From Candidatus Cloacimonadota bacterium (lineage in GTDB: Bacteria; Cloacimonadota; Cloacimonadia; Cloacimonadales; Cloacimonadaceae): a stretch of 15,992 nt of DNA. Position 1 is the stretch's first letter. Each line of letters begins with the position of its first letter. The DNA is taken from positions 1-15,992 of the forward strand of contig JALNYD010000037.1 of the NCBI GenBank assembly GCA_023230025.1, read 5' to 3'. The position numbers and the translations under genes were made by a program. The notes below the pieces were generated by a model. The model made no database searches, was not told the origin of the DNA, and was given only the letters and a program-made list of their open reading frames with translations. Positions 1 to 7,425 of this stretch are shown here, piece by piece.

Positions 1-396
1 AGGCAGTGCCTCCATGGTGTATGACAGAGAGTCATCAAAAGCTACAAAATGATGCCGCACTGTTGGCTCTTGCACATACATCATCTTCGTGATCCGGGTT
101 CCCTCTTCGTTGAGCAAAACGCGGAGAGTATCCCCAGGCTGGATCGTTGTTACATCAATATAATCACCAATACGATATGATATCATACCGATCTCCGGTC
201 CAGGTAAACTGAGCTTTTCCAGAACGGAGTAGATTGAACCTCCCGCAGGTATCACCTCTGTGATCCAGGGATCCATGGGCTTCTCAAGCGGGGTAAATTG
301 GGGATCGTCTTTATCTATTTGAAAAATACTGGAAAGACTGAATACGGCAAGACATAGAAGAACCAGGGTTAAAAGTATCTGTTTTCCTATATTCAT
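1..396 (-). CDS. N-terminal part of a probable M23-family (MepM/Csd3-like) envelope peptidase, cut by the window edge
   Basis: Read by translating the minus strand from an ATG at 396-394; 132 codons are open to the window edge, so the C-terminus is missing. Residues 7-25 form one hydrophobic segment (ILLTLVLLCLAVFSLSSIF), a signal anchor or uncleaved signal peptide, with the rest predicted periplasmic. Residues 45-100 (ITEVIPAGGSIYSVLEKLSL, then QPGDTLRVLL) look like the LysM/OapA-like domain that precedes the catalytic domain in MepM/Csd3-type peptidoglycan endopeptidases; YVQEPTVRHHF (107-117) begins the next domain. The zinc-binding HxxxD and HxH motifs would lie beyond the window, so peptidase activity is inferred. 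The start overlaps the stop of the upstream transporter gene in ATGA, with AAGGAG about 10 nt before it, so translation is probably coupled. Another LysM-like envelope protein remains possible. Confidence 0.65.
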   Translation of the reverse strand, partial: MNIGKQILLTLVLLCLAVFSLSSIFQIDKDDPQFTPLEKPMDPWITEVIPAGGSIYSVLEKLSLPGPEIGMISYRIGDYIDVTTIQPGDTLRVLLNEEGTRITKMMYVQEPTVRHHFVAFDDSLSYTMEALP

Positions 397-1316
397 ATAG
401 TTTTAACTCCTTCTGGGGTGGTTTCAGTTTCTTCAAAGGGGTGGTAATGAATGTGGACATTACGCAAGCCATTATCAAAATGCGCCAAAAGGCGATGTTC
501 CACATTATGAGAAATAACATGAGCCTGATCAATGCTGAGATTTCCAGCTACGGCAATGGTCATGCTGATCGTATAGTAGGGTCCAAAACGGTGAATACCA
601 AGCTCTTCAATACCTTTCACACCATCTTCCCGCAGGGTGATATCCCTTAGTTCCCGGGTGAACTCATCGTCAGGGAGGCTGTCCATGAGTTCAGAGGAAG
701 AATCCATTATGATCTCAATGCCGGTTTTTATGATATAGATCGCTACGATCGCCCCGGCAGCGGGATCCATCCAGTAATAACCCTGGCGCCCCATGATCAC
801 GCCAACGATCACGGCAAGAGAGGCCATGATGTCGTTCATATGATCATTACTCAAGGCTCTTAAGGTGGGGTTATGCGTCTTTTTGGCTGTGCGTTTGGTA
901 TATAGATACAGATAGATCTTCAGAATGAAGGTGCCCAGAGCTATCACCAGTGCCCAGGACGAAGCAGAACGCCCAATCTGGGTGTTGCTGATCAGTTCAT
1001 ACACCTTGTTGATGCTCTCCCAGAAGATGGCAATTCCGGTGGTAAGGATAAAAGCTCCCACAACGATGGCGGCAATGGATTCAAGCTGCCTGTGTCCATA
1101 GGGATGCTCGCTATCAGCAGGCTTCTTGGCCTGTTTCATAAAGATCTTTACCGCAATGTAATAGACCACATCGGAAGAGGAATTGATGCCATCTGCCAAT
1201 AATGCCGGGCTATGCCCCAGGATCCCGATACTGGTCTTTAACCCCGCCAGAACTACATTGCTCAGTAAGCCAAGATTTACGGCCAGAGCAGTAAGCTTGT
1301 CCCTATCCTTAATCAC
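393..1316 (-). CDS. Cation diffusion facilitator (CDF) family metal efflux transporter, possibly manganese type
   Basis: A 307-residue inner-membrane protein of usual CDF length. It should exchange a divalent metal for protons, moving metal out of the cytoplasm. Membrane segments are seen near 8-30, 38-60, 82-104, 118-140, 163-178 and 184-204, followed by the cytoplasmic metal-binding domain (205-307) ending in VHIHYHP. The metal-site pairs read N45-x3-D49 in TM2 (ADGINSSSD) and D158-x3-D162 in TM5 (NDHMND). Zinc CDFs usually have H or D in the first and third places; an Asn-Asp-Asp-Asp quartet is described for MntE-type manganese exporters, so manganese is a reasonable guess, not proof. The start is GTG at 1316, two bases after the kamB stop, with GGAG 8 nt upstream inside kamB. 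It is the fourth gene of the lysine operon and overlaps the next gene by 4 nt. Confidence 0.88.
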   Translation of the reverse strand: MIKDRDKLTALAVNLGLLSNVVLAGLKTSIGILGHSPALLADGINSSSDVVYYIAVKIFMKQAKKPADSEHPYGHRQLESIAAIVVGAFILTTGIAIFWESINKVYELISNTQIGRSASSWALVIALGTFILKIYLYLYTKRTAKKTHNPTLRALSNDHMNDIMASLAVIVGVIMGRQGYYWMDPAAGAIVAIYIIKTGIEIIMDSSSELMDSLPDDEFTRELRDITLREDGVKGIEELGIHRFGPYYTISMTIAVAGNLSIDQAHVISHNVEHRLLAHFDNGLRNVHIHYHPFEETETTPEGVKTI

Positions 1317-1318
1317 AA

Positions 1319-2317
1319 TTACAACTCCATGATATCAATAAAGGTTTTCTCGATGTGCATCTTGCGGATATAATACCGAAATTCTGTTGCATCCTCAGGG
1401 CTTCTGGCCACAGACCAGGGATTCAAAGCGTATAGCTTTACTCTAAAGGGAATCAAGCAGCTAACCCTACAATCTCTGCGGAACTCAATCAGTTCCCTGT
1501 AACTAAGGGATATGCACTGCGGATGCCGGAAAATCAGATTCCTCTCTTTGCCCTTCAGGAAAGGGAACAACCTGGCATGCAAGAGACTGGTGTAGGCAGT
1601 GGGGATATAGACTGCTTCCGGATCCAAAGCCATCAGATCCCGAAATTGCTTTTCGTGACCAATCAGACTGGTGATCTCGCTACGTTGCCAGGTCTGGTTT
1701 CGGCACCAGGCAATTGATCCGGATTCCCTGAGCTTTTTGTAGCGATATGGTGTAAAGTAGGATTGGGGAATGTTGATCATCAGGTTCAGGCGTTTGAGTT
1801 CGTGGGAAACCTCTTCCTTGGTGCCAAAGCTTGCCCCCACGCACAGGATTATCGCGTGCACACTATCTTCAAAGGCAATGGATTTGCGATCAAGAGAGCC
1901 ATCGATAAGCACCTTTGTGGCTCCCAAAGCCAATAATTCTTTGGCCATGCGGATCTGATCGCTAACATTGGAAGGGCCGGTGATCTCGGTCTCAAGATCT
2001 TCTTCAGCCTGCAGAATCCAGAGTTTTCGCCCACTATACAGCTCACTGCTCAGAATCCTTACCCGGCTGCCCAGGTGATCAAGGCTGGATGAATCAGCGC
2101 AATAGAGCGCTCCTTGGGGCATAAATACCCGGGGTTTGGGAGTTTTGTACAGACGATCGCTGGTTTCGCCATCCAGTCCTGTACTCATCACTGCCCACTT
2201 GATCTGCGGGGCGTGCTTGAGAATGCCATTTAACAGGGTGGTTTTCCCTGAGTTTTTGCTGATCCCCACCAAGGCAATGGTTTTGATTGACCTGGTGGAG
2301 ATCAGCGTATCTAACAT
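1319..2317 (-). CDS. kamB: P-loop NTPase, probable lysine 5,6-aminomutase reactivase subunit KamB
   Basis: A 332-residue soluble protein with no signal peptide or membrane segment. Near the N-terminus, IALVGISKNSGKTT (14-27) is a P-loop with G24-K25-T26; the first glycine (G18) lies one residue further away than in the standard GxxxxGK[ST]. VLIDGSLDRKS (136-146) follows a hydrophobic strand like a Walker B/substrate loop, and HAIILCVGASFGTK (154-167) is a further Rossmann-like strand. These features match the MobB/DUF1611-like NTPase fold I associate with KamB, a reactivation factor for the B12- and PLP-dependent lysine 5,6-aminomutase. The position supports this: I recall the order kdd-kamA-kamB-kamC-kamD-kamE from other lysine fermenters. 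It starts 4 nt after the kamA stop with only a weak GAAG site, suggesting coupled translation. The C-terminal half has no motif I recognise. The NTPase call is firm; the KamB assignment rests on context. Confidence 0.72.
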   Translation of the reverse strand: MLDTLISTRSIKTIALVGISKNSGKTTLLNGILKHAPQIKWAVMSTGLDGETSDRLYKTPKPRVFMPQGALYCADSSSLDHLGSRVRILSSELYSGRKLWILQAEEDLETEITGPSNVSDQIRMAKELLALGATKVLIDGSLDRKSIAFEDSVHAIILCVGASFGTKEEVSHELKRLNLMINIPQSYFTPYRYKKLRESGSIAWCRNQTWQRSEITSLIGHEKQFRDLMALDPEAVYIPTAYTSLLHARLFPFLKGKERNLIFRHPQCISLSYRELIEFRRDCRVSCLIPFRVKLYALNPWSVARSPEDATEFRYYIRKMHIEKTFIDIMEL

Positions 2318-2321
2318 ATCT

Positions 2322-3569
2322 TCAGTGTTTGCGGCGTAGATTACGTTTGGTTTCAGCAGGTCCGATCGAAATGTGTTTGCCCCTGAGCAGACTCATCACA
2401 CCTTCATTACTAATCCGCTCACTTGGGCAAAGATCGCGATAATCCTCGTCCCTGATCGCCTCAAAACCGGGCTCGGTATAACTGGTAATGAAGCCTTCAT
2501 AGTTGCGTAATATCACTCTGCCTGGCATCTGAGAGATGATGTAATTTGGCATTACGGGGATTTTTCCTCCGCCACCGGGAGCGTCCACCACATAGGTCGG
2601 GACGCAAAGTCCACTGGTGTGACCCCGCAGGGATTCGATGATCTCGATACCCCTGGCGATGGGAGTGCGGAAGTGTCCAATGCCTTCAGACAGATCGCAT
2701 TGATAGATATAATATGGTCTCACGCGATTGCGTACCAGCTTGTGTACCAGGGCTTTCATCACGTCTACATGATCGTTGATACCCTTGAGGAGTACAGATT
2801 GATTGCCCATGGGCAAACCGGTCTCAGCAATGGTAGCCAGAGCTTTGGCGGCTGTTTCGCTGATCTCCTGCGGATGGTTGTAATGCGTATTGAGCCAAAC
2901 AAAGGGGTATTTTTTCAGCACTGCCATCAAGGACGGAGTGAAGCGCATCGGCAACACCACGGGGGTGCGGGTGCCCAATCTGACAATATCCAGATGATCA
3001 ATCTTGCTCAGCTTGGAAAGGATCTCGTCCAGGCGCTCATCGCCCAGGGTGAGAGGATCGCCTCCGGATAGCACTACATCGCGCACTTCCTCGTGTTCGC
3101 GGATGTACTCAATGGCTTTATCCACATTCTCTTTGGGCATGGGAGCGTCGTGCTCACCAGCTTTCCGGCGCCGGGTGCAATGCCGGCAATACATGGCACA
3201 TTGATCGGTAAGCAAAAGCAACACGCGGTCAGGGTAGCGGTGGGTCATACCAGGCACTGGAGCATCGCCATCCTCATGCAGAGGATCAGACATATCGGAA
3301 GAGCTTAGATAGCTTTCCTGAATCCTGGGTATCGATTGCATCCGCACAGGATCATTGGGATTACTGTGATCGATCAGAGAAAGATAGTATGGTGTGATCG
3401 CCATGCGAAAGGAAAAAGCCTCATCGGCAAAAACTGCTTCCTCTTCTGGAAGAAGCTCGATATATTTGCGCAGAGTCTGGGCATCGGTGATCCGGTTCTT
3501 TAGTTGCCAATGCCAATCATTCCACTGTTCATCAGTGGCGATTGAGCGGATATTGATAATGCTCATCAT
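2322..3569 (-). CDS. kamA: L-lysine 2,3-aminomutase (radical SAM, PLP-dependent)
   Basis: Converts L-lysine to L-beta-lysine, the first step of anaerobic lysine fermentation, in the cytoplasm. At 415 residues it has the usual length. The radical-SAM cluster is C124-x3-C128-x2-C131 (CAMYCRHC), followed by the RRR stretch (133-135) whose first Arg fits the substrate-carboxylate ligand of the clostridial enzyme. VLSGGDPL (166-173) is the SAM-binding glycine motif. D292 (QCDLSEG) and D329 (VVDAPGGGGK) match the two lysine-binding aspartates, and K336 is the PLP lysine. Having both aspartates argues for lysine 2,3-aminomutase over EpmB or glutamate 2,3-aminomutase. It begins 6 nt after kdd, whose TGA overlaps the GAGGAG ribosome site. 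Two ATGs are adjacent (3569 and 3566); the second sits 5 nt from the site instead of 2 and may be the true start. Confidence 0.95.
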   Translation of the reverse strand: MMSIINIRSIATDEQWNDWHWQLKNRITDAQTLRKYIELLPEEEAVFADEAFSFRMAITPYYLSLIDHSNPNDPVRMQSIPRIQESYLSSSDMSDPLHEDGDAPVPGMTHRYPDRVLLLLTDQCAMYCRHCTRRRKAGEHDAPMPKENVDKAIEYIREHEEVRDVVLSGGDPLTLGDERLDEILSKLSKIDHLDIVRLGTRTPVVLPMRFTPSLMAVLKKYPFVWLNTHYNHPQEISETAAKALATIAETGLPMGNQSVLLKGINDHVDVMKALVHKLVRNRVRPYYIYQCDLSEGIGHFRTPIARGIEIIESLRGHTSGLCVPTYVVDAPGGGGKIPVMPNYIISQMPGRVILRNYEGFITSYTEPGFEAIRDEDYRDLCPSERISNEGVMSLLRGKHISIGPAETKRNLRRKH

Positions 3570-3575
3570 GACTCC

Positions 3576-4634
3576 TCAATCGGTATAACGTTCCTTGAAA
3601 AGCTTCATTAACACAGGGTTTCTACGCAACAGATCAATGGAAATGGCGGCATGATTACGGGCGTAGCCATTGCCAAGGATCATATCCACGTCAGCCCCGA
3701 TTCCTTCAGCACCCAAAGCTGCCTTGGTAAAAGAAGTAGCCATGGAGAAGAAATAGACCAGACCGCGATCTTTTGCGGCCATAATGGTGGGAAGTTCGGT
3801 ATCTTCGATGTTCACCACGTTGATCACCACATCTGCCATCTTGCCCCCGGTAAGTCGAGATACTTCGCGTTGGATGGTGATGGCATCAGTTGCGCTGGCG
3901 ATAATCACGTCGTGGCAGCCGGTTTCCTTGCAAGTGGGAATATAGTTCTCATTGCGCACAACCCCGATCACTTTCCCGGATACTCCGGTACGTTCGCGAG
4001 CAACGGCATTGCAGAGGATTCCGCTTTTACCATTGGCACCGATGATCACCACTGTATCCCCCGGCTTCACCAGACGCTCAGCCTGGGCAGGAGCTCCAGC
4101 TACATCAAGCACGGAAAGTGCCAGGTTTTCATCCATATCATCCGGCAACTTGGCATAGATCCCACTGGAGAAAAGAATTGCCTGACCTTCGATCTCAACC
4201 TGATCTTTATCCAGAAGAACCTTCTTGATCTTGTTGATTTTCAAGGGAGTAAGCGATAGCGAAACCAGGCTGGCAACCTTGTCGCCCACCTGGATTTTGT
4301 CCTTCATCTCAAAGTTCGGACCAATAGCAGCCACTCTGCCGATGAGCATTCCGCCGCTGCCAGTATCTTCATTTTTGTGTTTTCCGGTACGGGTGGTAAG
4401 ATCAACCGCATGCTCCGCAAAGGCTTTCTCCAGGTCATTATGACCCTGGGCAATCAGTTTGTTCTTGATTTGATGAAAGGAAGCACTATCCACATTAAGC
4501 CGGATCACGTCGATCAGCAGTTCATTGTCCCAAATCTCGTTCATGTCGTTGTTGAGTACACGCGCAGGTTGTGGTAATACACCAATAGGTTCAATCACAC
4601 GATGGGTTCCATAGCGGCAACCACCAGTTTTCAT
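3576..4634 (-). CDS. kdd: L-erythro-3,5-diaminohexanoate dehydrogenase
   Basis: NAD(P)-dependent oxidation of 3,5-diaminohexanoate to 5-amino-3-oxohexanoate, the third step of lysine fermentation. The 352-residue protein opens with MKTGGCRYGTHRVIEP, which I recognise as the conserved Kdd N-terminus, continues with a GroES-like half (GGMLIGRVAAIGP near 94-106, QVGDKV near 115-120) and has a Rossmann nucleotide site G199-x2-G202-x2-G205 (GANGKSG). It belongs to the zinc-alcohol-dehydrogenase-like superfamily. The frame stays open to a TTG at 4646, but that codon overlaps the ribosome site GGGAGGA (4638-4644); the ATG at 4634 lies 3 nt past that site and restores the family N-terminus, so it is preferred. 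First gene of the operon, behind a TTGACA/AATAAT promoter; its TGA lies inside the kamA ribosome site. Adjacency to kamA makes the pathway role strong. Confidence 0.92.
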   Translation of the reverse strand: MKTGGCRYGTHRVIEPIGVLPQPARVLNNDMNEIWDNELLIDVIRLNVDSASFHQIKNKLIAQGHNDLEKAFAEHAVDLTTRTGKHKNEDTGSGGMLIGRVAAIGPNFEMKDKIQVGDKVASLVSLSLTPLKINKIKKVLLDKDQVEIEGQAILFSSGIYAKLPDDMDENLALSVLDVAGAPAQAERLVKPGDTVVIIGANGKSGILCNAVARERTGVSGKVIGVVRNENYIPTCKETGCHDVIIASATDAITIQREVSRLTGGKMADVVINVVNIEDTELPTIMAAKDRGLVYFFSMATSFTKAALGAEGIGADVDMILGNGYARNHAAISIDLLRRNPVLMKLFKERYTD

Positions 4635-4692
4635 ATTTCCTCCCAAATGAATCTAATCTATTGTATTTAATAACACTTATCCTTATTCAACC

Positions 4693-4720
4693 ATTATTTT
4701 GGATCGGCCTATTATGTCAA
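4693..4720 (-). promoter_or_regulatory. Predicted sigma-70-type promoter of the kdd-kamA-kamB operon
   Basis: On the minus strand, TTGACA (4720-4715) is followed by a 16-bp spacer and AATAAT (4698-4693), a 6/6 and a 5/6 match to the consensus. Transcription would start near 4686, giving a leader of about 50 nt. That is too short for a lysine riboswitch, and none is seen. A small dyad, CACTG-TTG-CAGTG (4734-4746), lies just upstream of the -35 and could be an operator, but five base pairs is weak. Confidence 0.65.
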
Positions 4721-4793
4721 CTGATTTGAAGATCACTGTTGCAGTGTTAGATTCAGCCAGAAGGTGAATTAACTGAATATCATTTGATTTTGC

Positions 4794-4821
4794 TTGACAA
4801 GATGCTTCATACCATTAAACT
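4794..4821 (+). promoter_or_regulatory. Predicted sigma-70-type promoter of the 816-residue lipoprotein gene
   Basis: TTGACA (4794-4799) is followed by a 16-bp spacer and TAAACT (4816-4821), a 6/6 and a 4/6 match. The start would fall near 4828, leaving a leader of under 30 nt. It diverges from the kdd promoter; the two -35 boxes are about 73 bp apart, so regulators bound between them could affect both. Confidence 0.55.
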
Positions 4822-4843
4822 AAGACTATTGATCTTGCACTAT

Positions 4844-4852
4844 AGGAGGTGA
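4844..4852 (+). promoter_or_regulatory. Strong ribosome binding site of the 816-residue lipoprotein gene
   Basis: AGGAGGTGA, a near-complete anti-Shine-Dalgarno match, ends 3 nt before the ATG at 4856. It is the strongest such site in the window, suggesting high expression, and it fixes the start codon so that a lipoprotein signal is produced. Confidence 0.8.
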
Positions 4853-4855
4853 AAG

Positions 4856-7306
4856 ATGAAAGTGTTTGTTAAAATACTGCTGCTCATGCTCTCAGTATTC
4901 ATGCTGGCATCCTGTGATAATGACGAAAAAGAGACTCCAGATGCTTCAGCGGCATTGGCAGGATATTGGGAGAATCAAAGCAATCTAACTGCAAGTCTCG
5001 TCAGCAGAGATGCGACGATGCATTCTATGGAACAAACCATTCTTGCATTGGGATCCAGTAAAGATGAAGACCCCTTCGCCGAATGGGAAACCTTGGTAAA
5101 TACTTACAATCAACAATGTGGCGATGCTGCTAACTACTTTATCGACATGCGCAATCTGGAGGACAACATTGTGCCTTACGGCAGCGATAAAGGGCTCTTG
5201 GGCGATATTGCCAGAGGCGTCTATAACAAAGCTGCCGATGCTGTGATCTCCAGCGGGCGTATGGTACGTTCCGGTTTCCGCGTTCTCACCGGAAAACAAA
5301 GCCTGCGTCAGGTCTTGAACGATCCGGAATCGGGCATCCCCATCGTATCTTCATTCGCAGCGGAACTGCAACAACACAATGCCGCTCGTGACGCTGCCAT
5401 CAGTCAGTCAATTTTGAACGGTGACTCTCAGGAAGGCTTTGTACCCATAAATGATCTTCCCGGTGCCACAGCTCAGGATAAGGTAAACTACTATCTGAAT
5501 CTGCCCGATGAAGATCCTCAGAAGCTGGAACTACGCAGCTATGTGTCGCTTTGGGATCCAGACGAACGTATACGCACTGCAGCCACAGCCAAAAAGCTGG
5601 GTGAAACCGGCGTCAAGCTTGTGGGCGATGCCTACGGCGGCGGCGTTGGCGAATGGACAAACGAAGTGCTGGTGCAACACATGAATGACGATCAGGACCC
5701 AGATGACAAGGGGAGCTTGAAGATCAAGGTCAATAGCGCAGATAGCGGAACTCCTCCCATTGAAGGTCCCAAGACCATCATCATCGATCGCGCAGACGTT
5801 CCTGAATCTGAGCCCAAGATCACAGTGATCATGGATGCTCCCCAGGAGTTAGTCCAGGAATTGCCATCCGGTAACTACAACATCATCGCTATTGCTGATG
5901 AGTTTATCCGCAATGTGGATAGCGCAGTCACCGTCGCCAAAGAAGTACTGACCAATCAGGTGAATGAGTTGCTGAAACTTGCCGAAAACGCCATCATCGT
6001 GGAAGGTATCAGCGCTAATCCGGAAGTCATTACTCTGGGCGGAACTGCTTATGTAAATATTGCATGTATGAGTACTCTGGGGCAAAACCTGGATTTCAAC
6101 TGGAGCATCACCGGCGGCGCTTATACCAACATCAGCGCCAATAACAACCAATTGTCTTTCAAACCATCGGCTGAAGGTACATACAATGTCGCCTGTGAAA
6201 TCAAGGACAGCTTTGGAAATCTGAAAAACGTCCAAAGCTCAGTCTCGGTGATCAATGCCCATCTGACTCTTCAGCAAACTGAACTGACCAATGAACAGAT
6301 CACCGATAGCATATTGAATCCCGGTGAATTGGCTACCTACCGAATTTACGTGACCAACGACGGTGAGGCTGATCTCACCGGCACTGCCGGGATGCAAGGC
6401 TTTGATGGCGTGCAACTCGGTTTTAACAGCGGTTATGCCGAGATTCCTGCAGGTGAAACCGCCCAATTCATGGTAAATGTACAACTACCCGCCAATTTCT
6501 CCGAACCGAACGCCAACATGGAGCTGCAATATCTGGTGGAAGATAGCAATCAAAATCCTGTACTCCTCAGCGTACCCATCTCCATTCCCGTTGATTTCTA
6601 CGCCGAGATCGATCCCATCGAGTCACCGGTCACCGATCGCGTACTCACCATCAGTGGCACAGTGGCAAATCCCATGCTCCAAAATGCCAACCTGATCATT
6701 GACGGTGAATCAGAACAGGCCTTTGAGGTGGAACTTACTAACGGACGTTTCTCGCAACAGGTTGCCATCGGCGGCTCAACTGCCGAAACTCCCCACACTG
6801 TGGAACTTACTGCCACTTCTGGCTCTCTTACCGCTTCGACCACAGCAAACTTCACTTCACAGGTACTGCCCACCGCCCTCAGGATTACCCTTTCCTGGGA
6901 TACCGGGGGAACCGATGTGGATCTCTGGGTCACCGATCCCAATGGCGAACGCTGCTATTACGCAAACCGCAATACAGCCAGCGGACTGAGCCTGGATTTT
7001 GACGATACCAATGGCTATGGCCCGGAGAACATCACCACTTCCAGCATTATCCCTGGCGACTATGTGGTGCAGGTGCATTTCTACAGCGATCATGATTCAG
7101 AAAATGCCATCGGAACCAATGCCGGAGTTGTTATCCGTATCAATGAAGGCAGCCCCGATGAAACAGTGAACAACTACTATGGCTTCCTGAGTGATACCGG
7201 AGCAATGTGGGCTGTGACAACGCTCACCTTTGATGGTACAACCTGGAGATTGAAAGAAAAGAATACCCATACGCAGGTAGATCCTTCCAACCTACCCGTG
7301 AAGTAA
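4856..7306 (+). CDS. Large surface or periplasmic lipoprotein with Ig-like domains and a C-terminal DUF2135/YfaP-like domain
   Basis: An 816-residue lipoprotein of unknown function. Residues 1-20 are a type II signal with lipobox LASC, lipidated at C20 and followed by D21-N22. Residues about 30-385 match nothing I recognise: mainly helical at first, then an acidic DDQDPDDKG linker (278-286) and strands with repeated lysine, valine and isoleucine (288-345). Residues about 386-465 look like an Ig/PKD-type domain (GTYNVACEIKDSFGN), 470-580 like a second beta-sandwich, and 582-670 like a third. Residues about 674-805 carry the DUF2135/YfaP pattern: ITLSWDTGGTDVDLWVTDPN, then GYGPE and PGDYVVQVHFYSDH. 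DUF2135 occurs in exported proteins of unknown role. The gene stands alone, with its own promoter, a strong ribosome site and a hairpin terminator. In E. coli an Asp after the lipidated Cys keeps lipoproteins in the inner membrane, but this rule may not hold here. Confidence 0.85.
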   Translation: MKVFVKILLLMLSVFMLASCDNDEKETPDASAALAGYWENQSNLTASLVSRDATMHSMEQTILALGSSKDEDPFAEWETLVNTYNQQCGDAANYFIDMRNLEDNIVPYGSDKGLLGDIARGVYNKAADAVISSGRMVRSGFRVLTGKQSLRQVLNDPESGIPIVSSFAAELQQHNAARDAAISQSILNGDSQEGFVPINDLPGATAQDKVNYYLNLPDEDPQKLELRSYVSLWDPDERIRTAATAKKLGETGVKLVGDAYGGGVGEWTNEVLVQHMNDDQDPDDKGSLKIKVNSADSGTPPIEGPKTIIIDRADVPESEPKITVIMDAPQELVQELPSGNYNIIAIADEFIRNVDSAVTVAKEVLTNQVNELLKLAENAIIVEGISANPEVITLGGTAYVNIACMSTLGQNLDFNWSITGGAYTNISANNNQLSFKPSAEGTYNVACEIKDSFGNLKNVQSSVSVINAHLTLQQTELTNEQITDSILNPGELATYRIYVTNDGEADLTGTAGMQGFDGVQLGFNSGYAEIPAGETAQFMVNVQLPANFSEPNANMELQYLVEDSNQNPVLLSVPISIPVDFYAEIDPIESPVTDRVLTISGTVANPMLQNANLIIDGESEQAFEVELTNGRFSQQVAIGGSTAETPHTVELTATSGSLTASTTANFTSQVLPTALRITLSWDTGGTDVDLWVTDPNGERCYYANRNTASGLSLDFDDTNGYGPENITTSSIIPGDYVVQVHFYSDHDSENAIGTNAGVVIRINEGSPDETVNNYYGFLSDTGAMWAVTTLTFDGTTWRLKEKNTHTQVDPSNLPVK

Positions 7307-7342
7307 GATCGAATCAAGCCAGCACTCCTCTGGAGTAATTAT

Positions 7343-7376
7343 GATAATAGAGCGGTGGCAATGCCGCTCTATTATC
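7343..7376 (+). terminator. Hairpin terminator after the 816-residue lipoprotein gene
   Basis: A perfect 13-bp stem, GATAATAGAGCGG (7343-7355) and CCGCTCTATTATC (7364-7376), encloses an 8-nt loop and is followed by TTATCTTCT. It starts 36 nt after the stop codon. The T-run is imperfect but the stem is long with a GC-rich top, so intrinsic termination is likely. It separates this gene from the hutH run. Confidence 0.8.
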
Positions 7377-7425
7377 TTATCTTCTCCATTGAGTGATTAC
7401 ACACCAGGATGGCGCATCCACATTA

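Noticed and set aside
3651..4259. A 202-codon open frame on the plus strand
   Set aside because: Lies wholly antisense to kdd, has no ribosome site or recognisable domain, and its residues follow from the codon use of the gene opposite.
4635..4692. Possible lysine riboswitch before kdd
   Set aside because: The predicted leader is only about 50 nt and shows no multi-helix fold; a lysine riboswitch needs roughly three times that length.
4734..4778. Short dyads CACTG/CAGTG (4734-4746) and ATTCAG/CTGAAT (4751-4778) between the divergent promoters
   Set aside because: Arms of 5 and 6 bp are expected by chance in AT-rich intergenic DNA; without conservation I do not call them operators.
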